A DNA stretch of 64,000 nucleotides. Origin: Perlucidibaca aquatica (GTDB taxonomy: Bacteria; Pseudomonadota; Gammaproteobacteria; Pseudomonadales; Moraxellaceae). Under the pieces are notes generated by a model. The model saw only the letters and a list, made by a program, of their open reading frames with translations, had not been told where the DNA came from and did no database searches. The stretch is from contig NZ_LZDB01000002.1 in assembly GCF_001676655.1 (NCBI RefSeq), forward strand, positions 496,001-560,000, read 5' to 3'. The position numbers were made by a program, and so were the translations under genes. Of this stretch, positions 38,008 to 46,207 are shown piece after piece (within the stretch, counting starts at the first letter, position 1; the number at the start of each line of letters is the position of its first letter).

Positions 38008-38855
38008 GTGCTAACCGTTCTGGCGCAAACCACGCGAACCACATCTACGCCTGATGTGCGGCAATCTGGAAGTTGCTCACGAAACTCGCTGGGCTTGAGC
38101 AATACGCCTTGGCAAAAACCGGCATGAGCCAGGGCAGCTTCTGCCGTGCCCGTATCTTTGAAGTGAAGGTGTACGCGGCCACCAACAAAGGTCGATAACA
38201 AACTCATGAAGGTGCGTGTGGCGGGCCCGCGATTATTGGCCTTGATGTGTAGATCTGATAAATACAGCCCGTGTTGAAAGCCACTGAGCACACCGGCAAA
38301 ACGCGCCCACATGCGCTCTACGGTCGGCGTGTCGAAATAGTTCACCAAGCCTTCGGTAATAATGGCTAAGCCTTTGTTCGGATCGAGTTTGGCGGCAATT
38401 TCAGCCAAGCTGTCGGCGCCGGTATCCGCGAGTGCATTGATGATGCGGACATGATGCTGGTCTGAGTTCAAGCCACCTGCTTGCAGCAGGCTGTGCTTGT
38501 ATTTAGCCATATCAACGAGATCGGCTTCGATATAGGTAATTCGGTTGCGATGGCGCGATGCAAAGCGCCAGCCCCGAGGGGATAAGCCGGCCGCAATTTC
38601 GATGACTTGAGAAATTTCACCCGACTCAATGGCGCGTTCAAGTTGCAAATCGATCAGGCGATGGCGAGCGAGTAAAAACGCTTCTAGCGTGGGGCCGCCC
38701 AACAGTTTAGCCGCGGCCATAGGGGCTTTAAGCGCGTAGTAAAATGCCTGCCCCTGAAGGGTCGCAAATGCGGGGTGTGATAAGCCATGTTGTAACCAGA
38801 CCGTTCCTGTGTAGTGCGCGGTGGGGCTAATCAGTTCCGGGTTATCGCGGGGCAT
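38004..38855 (-). CDS. SAM-dependent methyltransferase, LCMT/TcmP-like
   Basis: A 283-aa protein of the leucine carboxyl methyltransferase-like group. SAM site: VIEIAAGLSPRGWRFA, then TYIEADLVDM, and AIITEGLVNYF as the motif after the binding region. The substrate is unknown; in this operon it could modify a polymer or lipid precursor. It starts 35 bp after the glycosyltransferase stop and overlaps the PPK2 start. Confidence 0.8.
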   Translation of the reverse strand: MPRDNPELISPTAHYTGTVWLQHGLSHPAFATLQGQAFYYALKAPMAAAKLLGGPTLEAFLLARHRLIDLQLERAIESGEISQVIEIAAGLSPRGWRFASRHRNRITYIEADLVDMAKYKHSLLQAGGLNSDQHHVRIINALADTGADSLAEIAAKLDPNKGLAIITEGLVNYFDTPTVERMWARFAGVLSGFQHGLYLSDLHIKANNRGPATRTFMSLLSTFVGGRVHLHFKDTGTAEAALAHAGFCQGVLLKPSEFREQLPDCRTSGVDVVRVVCARTVST

Positions 38856-38890
38856 AGTGATACGGCTCTATGAGTGAATAAGCCCCGAGA

Positions 38891-40357
38891 TTACTTGGAG
38901 GGTGTGCTCTCTGTCATCCACGATGTATTACGAACCATCACACCCCATTTCGATTCCGATTTTCGCAACCATTGCCAAGTGCCCTGCAAACGCCACCACG
39001 AATTCATTTGGCGATAACCAAAGTTCTCCAGTACGGCCCAGAGGAACAGCGTGGCGGTATCTCTATAGCTGGGGTAGACGTGAAAGCTACGCTCCTCCAG
39101 CACCAAGGCCAGTGAGGATAAGAGCAAGCCTAAACCGACCACGGCAGCTAAGAACAGTAAGCTGGCGCCGACATTTAAATAGCCGAAATATGCCAGCAAA
39201 ATGGTGAAAATCATGCCCAGCACTTCGATGATAGGGCTCATGGCTTCCACAATGACCATGAACGGGAAGGCTAGCCAGCCCACTTTTCCAGAGCCTTTTT
39301 GAAAGCACAGTTTGCGATGGGCATACAAGGTTTCTAAAAGCCCGCGTTGCCAGCGTATGCGTTGCTTGCGTAGGGTCGGTCGATCTTCCGGTGCATCTGT
39401 CCAGCACACGGGGTCAGGAACGAAATTAATGGTATAGGGGCGCTTTTTATCGAGCGCGTAGCGGTGCAGACGCACCACCAACTCCATGTCTTCGCCTAGG
39501 CTAGTAGACAGGTAGCCGCCCACTTCAATGACATTTTCACGTTTAAAGACGCCAAACGCGCCGCTGATGATGAGCAAGGCTTGCAGCCGCGACCAGCCTA
39601 GCCGACCGAAGAGAAACGCCCGTAAGTATTCCAGTACCTGAATTCGCGATAACCACGAGTGCGGTAGCCCAGTTTTGATGAGACGGCCATCGTGAACCTG
39701 GCAGCCATTAACAATTCGCACACTGCCGCCAGCCGCGATGGTGTTGGGCTTTTCTAAGAAGGTTCGCACCACGCGCAGTAGGCTGTCGCGATCCAAAATG
39801 GAGTCGGCGTCCATGCCGCAATACAGCGGCATACGCGCTACGTTAATGCCGGCATTGTTGGCATCCGCTTTACCGCCGCCATTGGCCTTATCCACCATGA
39901 TTAAGTTGGGGTGGTTGTGGGAGCGGTAGATCTGTTTAATGGGTTTGCACGACACCGCGTATTCAAACGCATAGGGGCAGGGGTACATATTAAATTCGCG
40001 TTGCATCACGCCGAGAGTGTCGTCACTGCCGCCATCATGAATCACAATCAATTCAAACAGCGGGTAGTCCAGTTGCAGCAGGGAGCGAACCGAGGTGGCA
40101 ATGAGCTGCTCTTCGTTATAGGCGGTGAGCAATATGCTGACGCCGGGCAGGCTGCTTTCATAGACGCGCGGCAAATGCAGGTCCTTGCCCCCGCGAGTGC
40201 TTTTTTTCACCACATACAGTGCAACAATATTCAGCGAGATATAACTCGTGCCCACAATGATTTGATAAATCAAAAAGAACCAGAACAGTCCATTAATTAA
40301 TTGCCCTTGCCAACCAAAGCCAATAGCGGCGGGAGCGACCCAATACCATTCAACCAT
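38891..40357 (-). CDS. Membrane glycosyltransferase family 2, PgaC/cellulose-synthase-like
   Basis: A 488-aa processive GT2 enzyme: two N-terminal helices, a cytosolic catalytic domain with SILLTAYNEEQLIATSVRSL, VIHDGGSDDT, CGMDADSIL (DxD metal site), GEDMELVVRLHR and RKQRIRWQRGLLETLY (QxxRW), then C-terminal helices. Such enzymes polymerise and export beta-linked polysaccharides such as poly-N-acetylglucosamine. Its start overlaps the HEAT gene by 8 bp. There is no PgaB-like deacetylase or PilZ domain in the window, so the polymer cannot be named. Confidence 0.87.
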   Translation of the reverse strand: MVEWYWVAPAAIGFGWQGQLINGLFWFFLIYQIIVGTSYISLNIVALYVVKKSTRGGKDLHLPRVYESSLPGVSILLTAYNEEQLIATSVRSLLQLDYPLFELIVIHDGGSDDTLGVMQREFNMYPCPYAFEYAVSCKPIKQIYRSHNHPNLIMVDKANGGGKADANNAGINVARMPLYCGMDADSILDRDSLLRVVRTFLEKPNTIAAGGSVRIVNGCQVHDGRLIKTGLPHSWLSRIQVLEYLRAFLFGRLGWSRLQALLIISGAFGVFKRENVIEVGGYLSTSLGEDMELVVRLHRYALDKKRPYTINFVPDPVCWTDAPEDRPTLRKQRIRWQRGLLETLYAHRKLCFQKGSGKVGWLAFPFMVIVEAMSPIIEVLGMIFTILLAYFGYLNVGASLLFLAAVVGLGLLLSSLALVLEERSFHVYPSYRDTATLFLWAVLENFGYRQMNSWWRLQGTWQWLRKSESKWGVMVRNTSWMTESTPSK

Positions 40358-41477
40358 GATAGGCCACCTGAGTTAGTGGGCTGGTCTCGCTACAAACCCA
40401 CACCGATTCAGTAGCCGGCAAGAGCCACCCCTTCTGAAACAGTAACTCCGACCAATGAAGGCGTGCTGACTCGGTGGTTAACACGGGCATGATGGCTTGC
40501 GCGGCGGCTGCCTCATTAACAATGGTCATGAGACTGTTAGCGGCTGCTTGTTGATTGATCCAGATGTCGCCATTGAGTGCTTGAATCAATTGGGCCATGT
40601 CGTCTTGGTCCCCCATGCGCCCCAGCGCGGTGAGGCTTTCATGACGCAAGGGAGGATGGCTGTTTCTGCAACTGGCTCTGACTAAGGGCAAAAATTGTGG
40701 GTCTGTGGTGTGTTTAATAATGACCAGTAGCAGTGGCGCGCTGTCGGGGTGCCGTCTTAAGGCGAGCTTTGCCGCGTCACTCGCTTCTGAAGGCGCGAGG
40801 GCGTAGATCAGCTCAAAGAGCTTAGGCAGCTGTTCTTCGCTCAGTGTTTCTGCTGCCAAGGTGACGTAGTGTGTCTGCAAGGTACGCGGCGCGGCACTAA
40901 TCAATTGGCGCACTCGACCAATGGGCCAGCCTGGTGTGTCTATTCGTTTTAAAAGCTCGGGCAAGCCTTGTTCCGGCTCAATTTCCATAAATGCTTTCAT
41001 GGCCGCGAGCGAGATGAGTGGGTAAGGGTCATCGATGCGCTCACGGATAACTTCCAATGCTCGGCGTTCTTTCAGTAAGCCGAGTGCCATGATGGCGAGG
41101 AGCTTTTCATCAATGGTGTTTGATTTGAGCCAAGGCAGCAGTCGGTTCTCAAAGTCCAGCCATTGCCCGAGCCGAATAAGGCCTTTGGCGGCATCTGCGC
41201 CACGAATGCGGTCAAAGGTTTGCAACCACATTTCAACTAAGTCGTAGAGGTCACGCTGATCCATCGGGGGCAGCTTTTCAGGCTCTTGGACCATGAGCGC
41301 TTGAAAGCAAAACTCTCGCCATTGTTGCTCGACTTGAGCGGAGCGAATCTCCTTGCGCTGGCGTTTTATCCGCATAAAAAAACAAAATAACAGGCTGACT
41401 GCACTTGCGAAAAAGAAGCTGAGGGTGAAGTAAAGAACACTACTGAGCGTAGCGTCAGAACTGGTGGCGAATTCCAA
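40350..41477 (-). CDS. Membrane-anchored HEAT-repeat protein
   Basis: A 375-aa protein: one N-terminal helix (residues 11-34, LSSVLYFTLSFFFASAVSLL) followed by a basic stretch and a helical-repeat domain (LLAIMALGLLKERRALEVI, LISLAAMKAFMEIEP, RHESLTALGRMGDQDDMAQ), about 30-35 residues per repeat. The domain should lie in the cytoplasm and act as a scaffold. The gene overlaps the upstream YaiO-like gene by 23 bp and the downstream glycosyltransferase gene by 8 bp, so its product is probably a partner of the transferase. Confidence 0.78.
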   Translation of the reverse strand: MEFATSSDATLSSVLYFTLSFFFASAVSLLFCFFMRIKRQRKEIRSAQVEQQWREFCFQALMVQEPEKLPPMDQRDLYDLVEMWLQTFDRIRGADAAKGLIRLGQWLDFENRLLPWLKSNTIDEKLLAIMALGLLKERRALEVIRERIDDPYPLISLAAMKAFMEIEPEQGLPELLKRIDTPGWPIGRVRQLISAAPRTLQTHYVTLAAETLSEEQLPKLFELIYALAPSEASDAAKLALRRHPDSAPLLLVIIKHTTDPQFLPLVRASCRNSHPPLRHESLTALGRMGDQDDMAQLIQALNGDIWINQQAAANSLMTIVNEAAAAQAIMPVLTTESARLHWSELLFQKGWLLPATESVWVCSETSPLTQVAYHG

Positions 41478-42189
41478 GACGTGCTCCCTGCTGCCGGAAA
41501 ATGTCGCCTTGATCGGTATGCTGCAGTTGCCAGAGCAGTTGCCAAGTTGGGCTCAAGCTGTGGGCACCTGCCACAAAATAGTTGCGCACGGGGGTTTGAA
41601 TGACCTGTCCATTCGGTAATACCTCTTGGTCGTCACCAAACGCAAAGCCGGCACTCAACTTGTCTTGGTCACGATAAAACCAATCCGCTTGCAGGCGATG
41701 ATTGAAGGCGGTGTCGCCAGCCAGTGATACTTGCCCTGCGCCATAAACAAAACGGTAGGCACCGACGTATTTTTCGAAAACCACGCTGGCCTTTTCAACT
41801 GAAACAGTCTCGTAGCTGGTCCATTGATAGCCGGGCTCAACAGTCCATCCGCCGGGCAAAGACTGATACCAGCCCAAGTAGGCTTGATGTTTGGGCTTAA
41901 TCAGTGGATTGGCAGTCCATGTACCTTCTACGTGCAGGCTGCCGGTGGCTGTGACCGATTGATAGGCCCCAACCTGAATGGGAGCATCATGCGCCTCACC
42001 GCGCTGGTAGTCGCTAACCTCGCCATACAGGGTGCGCGTAGCTTGTTTCAAAGAGCCCGCCACGCTGAACGTCTGTGCAGAGCTCAGGCCTTTGCTGTAG
42101 TGCTGATAATCGCCACTGAGCTCGACCCAGCCCGTATCTGCCAGCGCGGTTAAAGGCAGGCAGCATATGCAGCAAATAAGGGTTTTCAT
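41455..42189 (-). CDS. YaiO-like outer-membrane beta-barrel protein
   Basis: A 244-aa protein with a signal peptide (MKTLICCICCLPLTALA) and alternating amphipathic strands with aromatic girdles (TGWVELSGDYQHYS, QAYLGWYQSLPGGWTVEPGY, HRLQADWFYRDQDKLSAGFA), ending in GIRHQF with the terminal Phe used for Bam-dependent assembly. The strand pattern fits the YaiO family. It may be the outer-membrane exit for the polymer made by the glycosyltransferase. The start overlaps the response regulator stop (ATGA). Confidence 0.77.
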   Translation of the reverse strand: MKTLICCICCLPLTALADTGWVELSGDYQHYSKGLSSAQTFSVAGSLKQATRTLYGEVSDYQRGEAHDAPIQVGAYQSVTATGSLHVEGTWTANPLIKPKHQAYLGWYQSLPGGWTVEPGYQWTSYETVSVEKASVVFEKYVGAYRFVYGAGQVSLAGDTAFNHRLQADWFYRDQDKLSAGFAFGDDQEVLPNGQVIQTPVRNYFVAGAHSLSPTWQLLWQLQHTDQGDIFRQQGARLGIRHQF

Positions 42190-42566
42190 GGCGCGACTCG
42201 CACGATGCGCTTAAGTCTGGCCGCCAGTTCGGCGGGCTGAAAGGGTTTGGCAATAAAGTCATTGGCGCCAGCATCGAGGGCTTTAACAATATCTTCTTCA
42301 CGTGTCTTACCCGTCAGGACGAGCACAGGCACATGTGACCAACGGGGTGATTGGCGAATGGCCTCAAGCACCACCATGCCATCCACAAAGGGGAGTAACC
42401 AATCGAGAATGATCGCAGCCGGTGGTTCCTGGCTGCTCAGCATGTCCAGCGCTTTTTGACCATCAGCGACATGCGTAAACTCAAAGCCTTGGCGCTGCAC
42501 AATGAAACGCACCAATTCAGCAGACATTTCATCATCTTCGACAAGAACAACCCGAGGGGAGGGCAT
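42186..42566 (-). CDS. Single-domain response regulator
   Basis: A 126-aa receiver domain with no output domain: acidic pocket VEDDE, phosphoacceptor in ILDWLLPFVDG (near Asp-56), VLTGKTREED and the conserved Lys in IAKPFQPAEL. AAGGAG lies 6-7 bases before ATG 42566. As first gene of the six-gene operon it may switch the glycosyltransferase complex by protein contact rather than by DNA binding. No histidine kinase is encoded in the window. Confidence 0.9.
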   Translation of the reverse strand: MPSPRVVLVEDDEMSAELVRFIVQRQGFEFTHVADGQKALDMLSSQEPPAAIILDWLLPFVDGMVVLEAIRQSPRWSHVPVLVLTGKTREEDIVKALDAGANDFIAKPFQPAELAARLKRIVRVAP

Positions 42567-42657
42567 GACGAGCTCCTTGACTGCAAATTTTGTATATTAA
42601 GTTACATTATGCAATAGAGCTGCTGACAGGCATGTAATTGCGCTGTCGCCCAAGTGT

Positions 42658-43263
42658 TTAATCTTTGTAGATAAACTTGGGTATTTCCCAGCCTTTGTAA
42701 ATGGCAACCATACGCAAACTAAAGCCGCCCATCAAACAGGCAAAAATACTGAAATTGGGCGCTACAGCGCACTCCAACAGTAACCAATAAGCGCCAGCAG
42801 TCAGTAAAGAGACCACCGCATAGAGCTCCTTTTGAAACACTAACGGAATTTCATTACACAACACATCCCGCAATACACCACCAAACACGCCGGTCATCAT
42901 GCCGCTAATCATGCAGATCAGTGGGGAGAGCTGCATGTCACGGGCAATGGCGCAACCAATGAGGCTGAAGGCAACTAGACCGAGCGCATCTAGTACTAAG
43001 AAGGCGCGCTTGAAATGATGCATGACCGGGGCAAGCAGCACGGTGACTAACGCGGCAATAACCGTAATTAAGAGGTACTTGGGGTTAGCCACCCAACCAA
43101 CGGGATAGTGCCCCAGCACGACATCCCGTAAGGTGCCGCCGCCTAGGGCCGTAACGCAGGCAATAATGATGACGCCAAACAGATCCATGTGGCGACGACC
43201 GGCCGAAAGTGCGCCGGTCATGGCTTCGGCCGTAATGGCGACCAAATAAATTATCGACAACAT
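42658..43263 (-). CDS. TRIC-family (UPF0126/YicG-like) membrane protein
   Basis: A 201-aa inner-membrane protein with about 7 helices and two internal repeats: GALSAGRRHMDLFGVIIIA with GGGTLRDVVLG, then DALGLVAFSLIG with GGVLRDVLCNEIP. The GGG(T/V)LRD motifs mark the UPF0126/trimeric intracellular cation channel family, which forms K+-permeable channels. It is a lone gene between the response-regulator operon and the TetR gene. Confidence 0.88.
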   Translation of the reverse strand: MLSIIYLVAITAEAMTGALSAGRRHMDLFGVIIIACVTALGGGTLRDVVLGHYPVGWVANPKYLLITVIAALVTVLLAPVMHHFKRAFLVLDALGLVAFSLIGCAIARDMQLSPLICMISGMMTGVFGGVLRDVLCNEIPLVFQKELYAVVSLLTAGAYWLLLECAVAPNFSIFACLMGGFSLRMVAIYKGWEIPKFIYKD

Positions 43264-43331
43264 GAGGATCTCGTTGGGAAATTTAGCCGAGTAATGCGTG
43301 GATTATCGTGTAACTCGTGCGAGCCACAATG

Positions 43332-43976
43332 CTACGGCCGAGAGAGTTTGATTTCGGCAGCCGGCGTTGCTGTGAGTTGCAGCTCCATGGCCACATAGTG
43401 GCTGAGCATTTCCGACAGCCCCTCGATCAGCTCTTCGGTGCTGATCAGGGAGGATGGTTCGGTGAGGTGGCGCAGGATCACGAAGATGCTGCCATTGACG
43501 AAGATATAGCTCATCGTGGCCATGCGCCGCATCCGCATCAGTTCCGGATGGTGCATCACATAGTGCACGATCATCTCCTGCAAGATACGTATCACCGGGT
43601 CCAGCCCGACCCTCACTTCCAGACTCATGGCACTTTGCGCGTAATGCAGATAGCGCGAATCGTTCTCACGGAGTAAGGCCTGCAAACGCCCGATGATGGT
43701 GGTGACAGCGCCTTGGATGTCCTGCTTCACGATCACGGCGGATAGCTGCTGCAGAATGGCCACCACGTCGGCCACAAAACGCTCGTGCATGGCCGCGTAA
43801 ACCGCTTCTTTATTTTCAAAATACTCATAGAGCGAACCCACGCCAATGCCTGCAATGTCGGCGATATGCCGAGTCGTTGTTGCGGCTAGACCTTGGCGGG
43901 CGAGGCTGATGAAGCCAGCCTCAAGTATGGCATCGACGGTGGCGATGGCGCGTTGCTGGCGTGGTGCGCGAGGCAT
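43332..43976 (-). CDS. TetR-family transcription repressor
   Basis: A 214-aa regulator with an N-terminal TetR HTH (ATTTRHIADIAGIGVGSLYE, then YFENKEAVYAAM) and a C-terminal ligand domain. It is transcribed away from the metal-dependent hydrolase gene, and the 100-bp gap holds a perfect inverted repeat (43996-44013) that is its probable operator. It likely represses both itself and the hydrolase. Confidence 0.87.
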   Translation of the reverse strand: MPRAPRQQRAIATVDAILEAGFISLARQGLAATTTRHIADIAGIGVGSLYEYFENKEAVYAAMHERFVADVVAILQQLSAVIVKQDIQGAVTTIIGRLQALLRENDSRYLHYAQSAMSLEVRVGLDPVIRILQEMIVHYVMHHPELMRMRRMATMSYIFVNGSIFVILRHLTEPSSLISTEELIEGLSEMLSHYVAMELQLTATPAAEIKLSRP

Positions 43977-43995
43977 GAGCAGTATCCGAGTTGAA

Positions 43996-44013
43996 TCCGA
44001 ACAAGAGTTCGGA
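43996..44013. promoter_or_regulatory. Probable TetR operator
   Basis: TCCGAAC-AAGA-GTTCGGA is a perfect 7-bp inverted repeat with a 4-base spacer. It starts 20 bases before the tetR start codon and lies 63 bases before the hydrolase ATG at 44077, in the divergent intergenic gap. Confidence 0.6.
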
Positions 44014-44076
44014 ATAATTTCTCATGGTCGGTTGTGCCAGTCAACAATGTCAATATAAACCGATCGGAGAAACATC

Positions 44077-44973
44077 ATGTCTGTCACTTTCCAAGCCACT
44101 ACCCGTAGGCTCAGCGGTGCCCAAGTGGGTATTCCACCGCGTCACGTGAACTTCAGTTTCCCCGTTGAGGCCGATCGTTACTTTTTCTTTAATCAGAACC
44201 CACTCGCTAGCCTAATTTTTGTGGTGTTCTCTGGCGTATTTCCGCCTGGAGAGCGATTTTTTGTGGAGTCTGTTCGGCGTTTTCGGGATCAAGTCAGTGA
44301 CCCGGTACTTCAGGCGCAGATTGCCGGCTTCATCGGCCAGGAAGCCTTGCACGGCCGTGAGCATGACCGTCTGAACGCCTTTTTTTCAGCGCGTAATCTA
44401 GATGTTAAAACGCCCGACCGTGGCGTGAAGTGGGGCTTGCGGCAGCTCGAGCGATTCTCGCCACGCTTGCAGCTGGCCTGCACCACCATGATGGAGCACT
44501 TCACCGCCCATCTCGCTGAGCAATGGCTTACGCATGAGGCGTTTCGAAACGGCTCCGATGGCGAAATGCTAAAACTGTGGTACTGGCATGCACTCGAGGA
44601 ACTCGAGCACAAGTCGGTGGCCTACGATGTGTTCGAGCAGGTTGGAGGCACGGTGGCCGAGCGTCGGATCGCGCTTGGGCTTGTGCTGGCGCTCTTGGCG
44701 CCGCCGATCATAGCCAGTTGGGGCGTATTGCTGGTGAAGGAGGGGCAGGTATTGAATGTGCAGGAGAATGTGCGTGGTTTGCGCGCCCTGTTTGGCAAAA
44801 ACGGGTTTATCTCCGGAATGCTTAAGTACATGCCTGCTTATGTGAAGCCCGGTTTCCACCCGTCACAGCAACAAACGCAGGCGCTAGAGAATGAATGGCG
44901 CGAGCGTTTGTTTGGCCGTTACGGCGAGCTGCTGGACGAGTATAAAAACCCTGAAGCCTTAGCTTCCGCTTGA
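44077..44973 (+). CDS. Metal-dependent hydrolase (PF10118 type)
   Basis: A 298-aa protein of the 'predicted metal-dependent hydrolase' family, with ferritin-like acidic/His motifs EALHGREHDRLN, TTMMEHFTAHLAE and WHALEELEHKSVAYDV that could hold a diiron centre, and a hydrophobic segment near residue 200 (ALGLVLALLAPPIIASWGVL). GGAGA lies 7 bases before the ATG. Control by the divergent TetR is likely. The gene ends 15 bp inside the convergent antiporter gene. Actual reaction unknown. Confidence 0.8.
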   Translation: MSVTFQATTRRLSGAQVGIPPRHVNFSFPVEADRYFFFNQNPLASLIFVVFSGVFPPGERFFVESVRRFRDQVSDPVLQAQIAGFIGQEALHGREHDRLNAFFSARNLDVKTPDRGVKWGLRQLERFSPRLQLACTTMMEHFTAHLAEQWLTHEAFRNGSDGEMLKLWYWHALEELEHKSVAYDVFEQVGGTVAERRIALGLVLALLAPPIIASWGVLLVKEGQVLNVQENVRGLRALFGKNGFISGMLKYMPAYVKPGFHPSQQQTQALENEWRERLFGRYGELLDEYKNPEALASA

Positions 44974-46044
44974 AGTGCTGGCGTGCTTCCTCAGGCTTTG
45001 CGTGGCAATGATCAGCAACGTAATGGCCGTTAAGGGCAGCGCGAAGTACAGCAAGCCATCGCGCAGCAGGGAGAGCTGCGCATGTTGATTGGCGGCCATA
45101 ATCAGATACAGCGTATAGGCCACGTAATAGCCCAGAAACAATGCGCCTTCACCGCGGCTAATGATGCCGCCGGTAAAGAAGATGGGTAAGCAAGCCACGG
45201 CCACGGCAATCATGATGGGAATGTCGAATGCGATAGCGGAGGCCGACACAGGCAACCCGGCGGGCGCCACCATGCTGGCTAAGCCCAAGACACCCATCAG
45301 GTTAAACAGGTTACTGCCCACCACATTGCCCACCGCAATGTCGCGCTCACCGCGAAGGGCTGCAATGACGGAGGTAACCACTTCTGGCAGCGAGGTGCCT
45401 GCAGCCACAATGGTCAGGCCAATCACCAGCTCGCTCACACCCATGTGCTGAGCAAAGGTCACGGCGCTTTCCACCAGCCAGCGCGAGCCCAGCACTAACA
45501 TCGCTAAACCGCCCAGTACTAAGGCGAGGTTGCTCAGCCAGTTCACAGGCTCGTTTGGCGCTGCAAACGCTTCATCGTATTCCGCTTTAATGGCGGCCGT
45601 TTCTTTGCGGCTCTGGCGAATGAGCAGCGTGATATAGGCGCTGAGGCCAAAAAATAAGAGGGCGCCGTCTAGGAAGCTCAGCGTGCCATCTTGCGCGAGC
45701 ACCCAAAGCAGTACGGATGCACCAATCATGATGGGCACATCGAGCTTAATCAGCTGTTGAGCCACAATGAGTGGCACAATGATGGCGGATAAACCCAGAA
45801 TAAACAGCACGTTAAAGATGTTGCTGCCTACCACATTGCCAATGGCGATGTCGGCTTGGCCGGCAAAGGCCGACTTCACGCTCACGGCTAATTCCGGTGA
45901 ACTGGTGCCGAACGCGACAACGGTTAAGCCCACAACTAACGGCGAAATGCCCAAGGCTGCGGCCATGCGGGAGGCCCCGCGCACTAAGGCTTCCGCGCCA
46001 AGAACGAGTAAGCCTAAGCCAACAATAAACAACACGATCGTCAT
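44959..46044 (-). CDS. Ca2+/Na+ antiporter, YrbG-like
   Basis: A 361-aa CaCA-superfamily exchanger with about 10 helices and two inverted alpha repeats: VVAFGTSSPELAVSVKSA with IAIGNVVGSNIFN, and IVAAGTSLPEVVTSVIAAL with IAVGNVVGSNLFN. The paired GTSxPE and GNxxGSNxxN motifs hold the ion site. It is a lone gene on the minus strand whose 3' end overlaps that of the hydrolase gene. Confidence 0.92.
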   Translation of the reverse strand: MTIVLFIVGLGLLVLGAEALVRGASRMAAALGISPLVVGLTVVAFGTSSPELAVSVKSAFAGQADIAIGNVVGSNIFNVLFILGLSAIIVPLIVAQQLIKLDVPIMIGASVLLWVLAQDGTLSFLDGALLFFGLSAYITLLIRQSRKETAAIKAEYDEAFAAPNEPVNWLSNLALVLGGLAMLVLGSRWLVESAVTFAQHMGVSELVIGLTIVAAGTSLPEVVTSVIAALRGERDIAVGNVVGSNLFNLMGVLGLASMVAPAGLPVSASAIAFDIPIMIAVAVACLPIFFTGGIISRGEGALFLGYYVAYTLYLIMAANQHAQLSLLRDGLLYFALPLTAITLLIIATQSLRKHASTSSGS

Positions 46045-46135
46045 GACACGTTCCCCGAAAATATCTTGGTTGATGAACTTGCCGAACTTTAGCCGATCAG
46101 TTGCGCTTTAGGGGAAGCCTGCCGCTGCAGAGGCA

Positions 46136-46170
46136 TAAAAAAACCGGCATGAGTTGAAGCCCATGCCGGT
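46136..46170 (-). terminator. Rho-independent terminator after alkB
   Basis: ACCGGCATG (46143-46151) pairs with CATGCCGGT (46162-46170); the A-run at 46137-46143 becomes a T-run on the minus strand. It lies 38-70 bp after the alkB stop. Confidence 0.85.
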
Positions 46171-46207
46171 CACTGTTCAGCGAGTAATCAAATCGTTGCC
46201 GGTGGAG

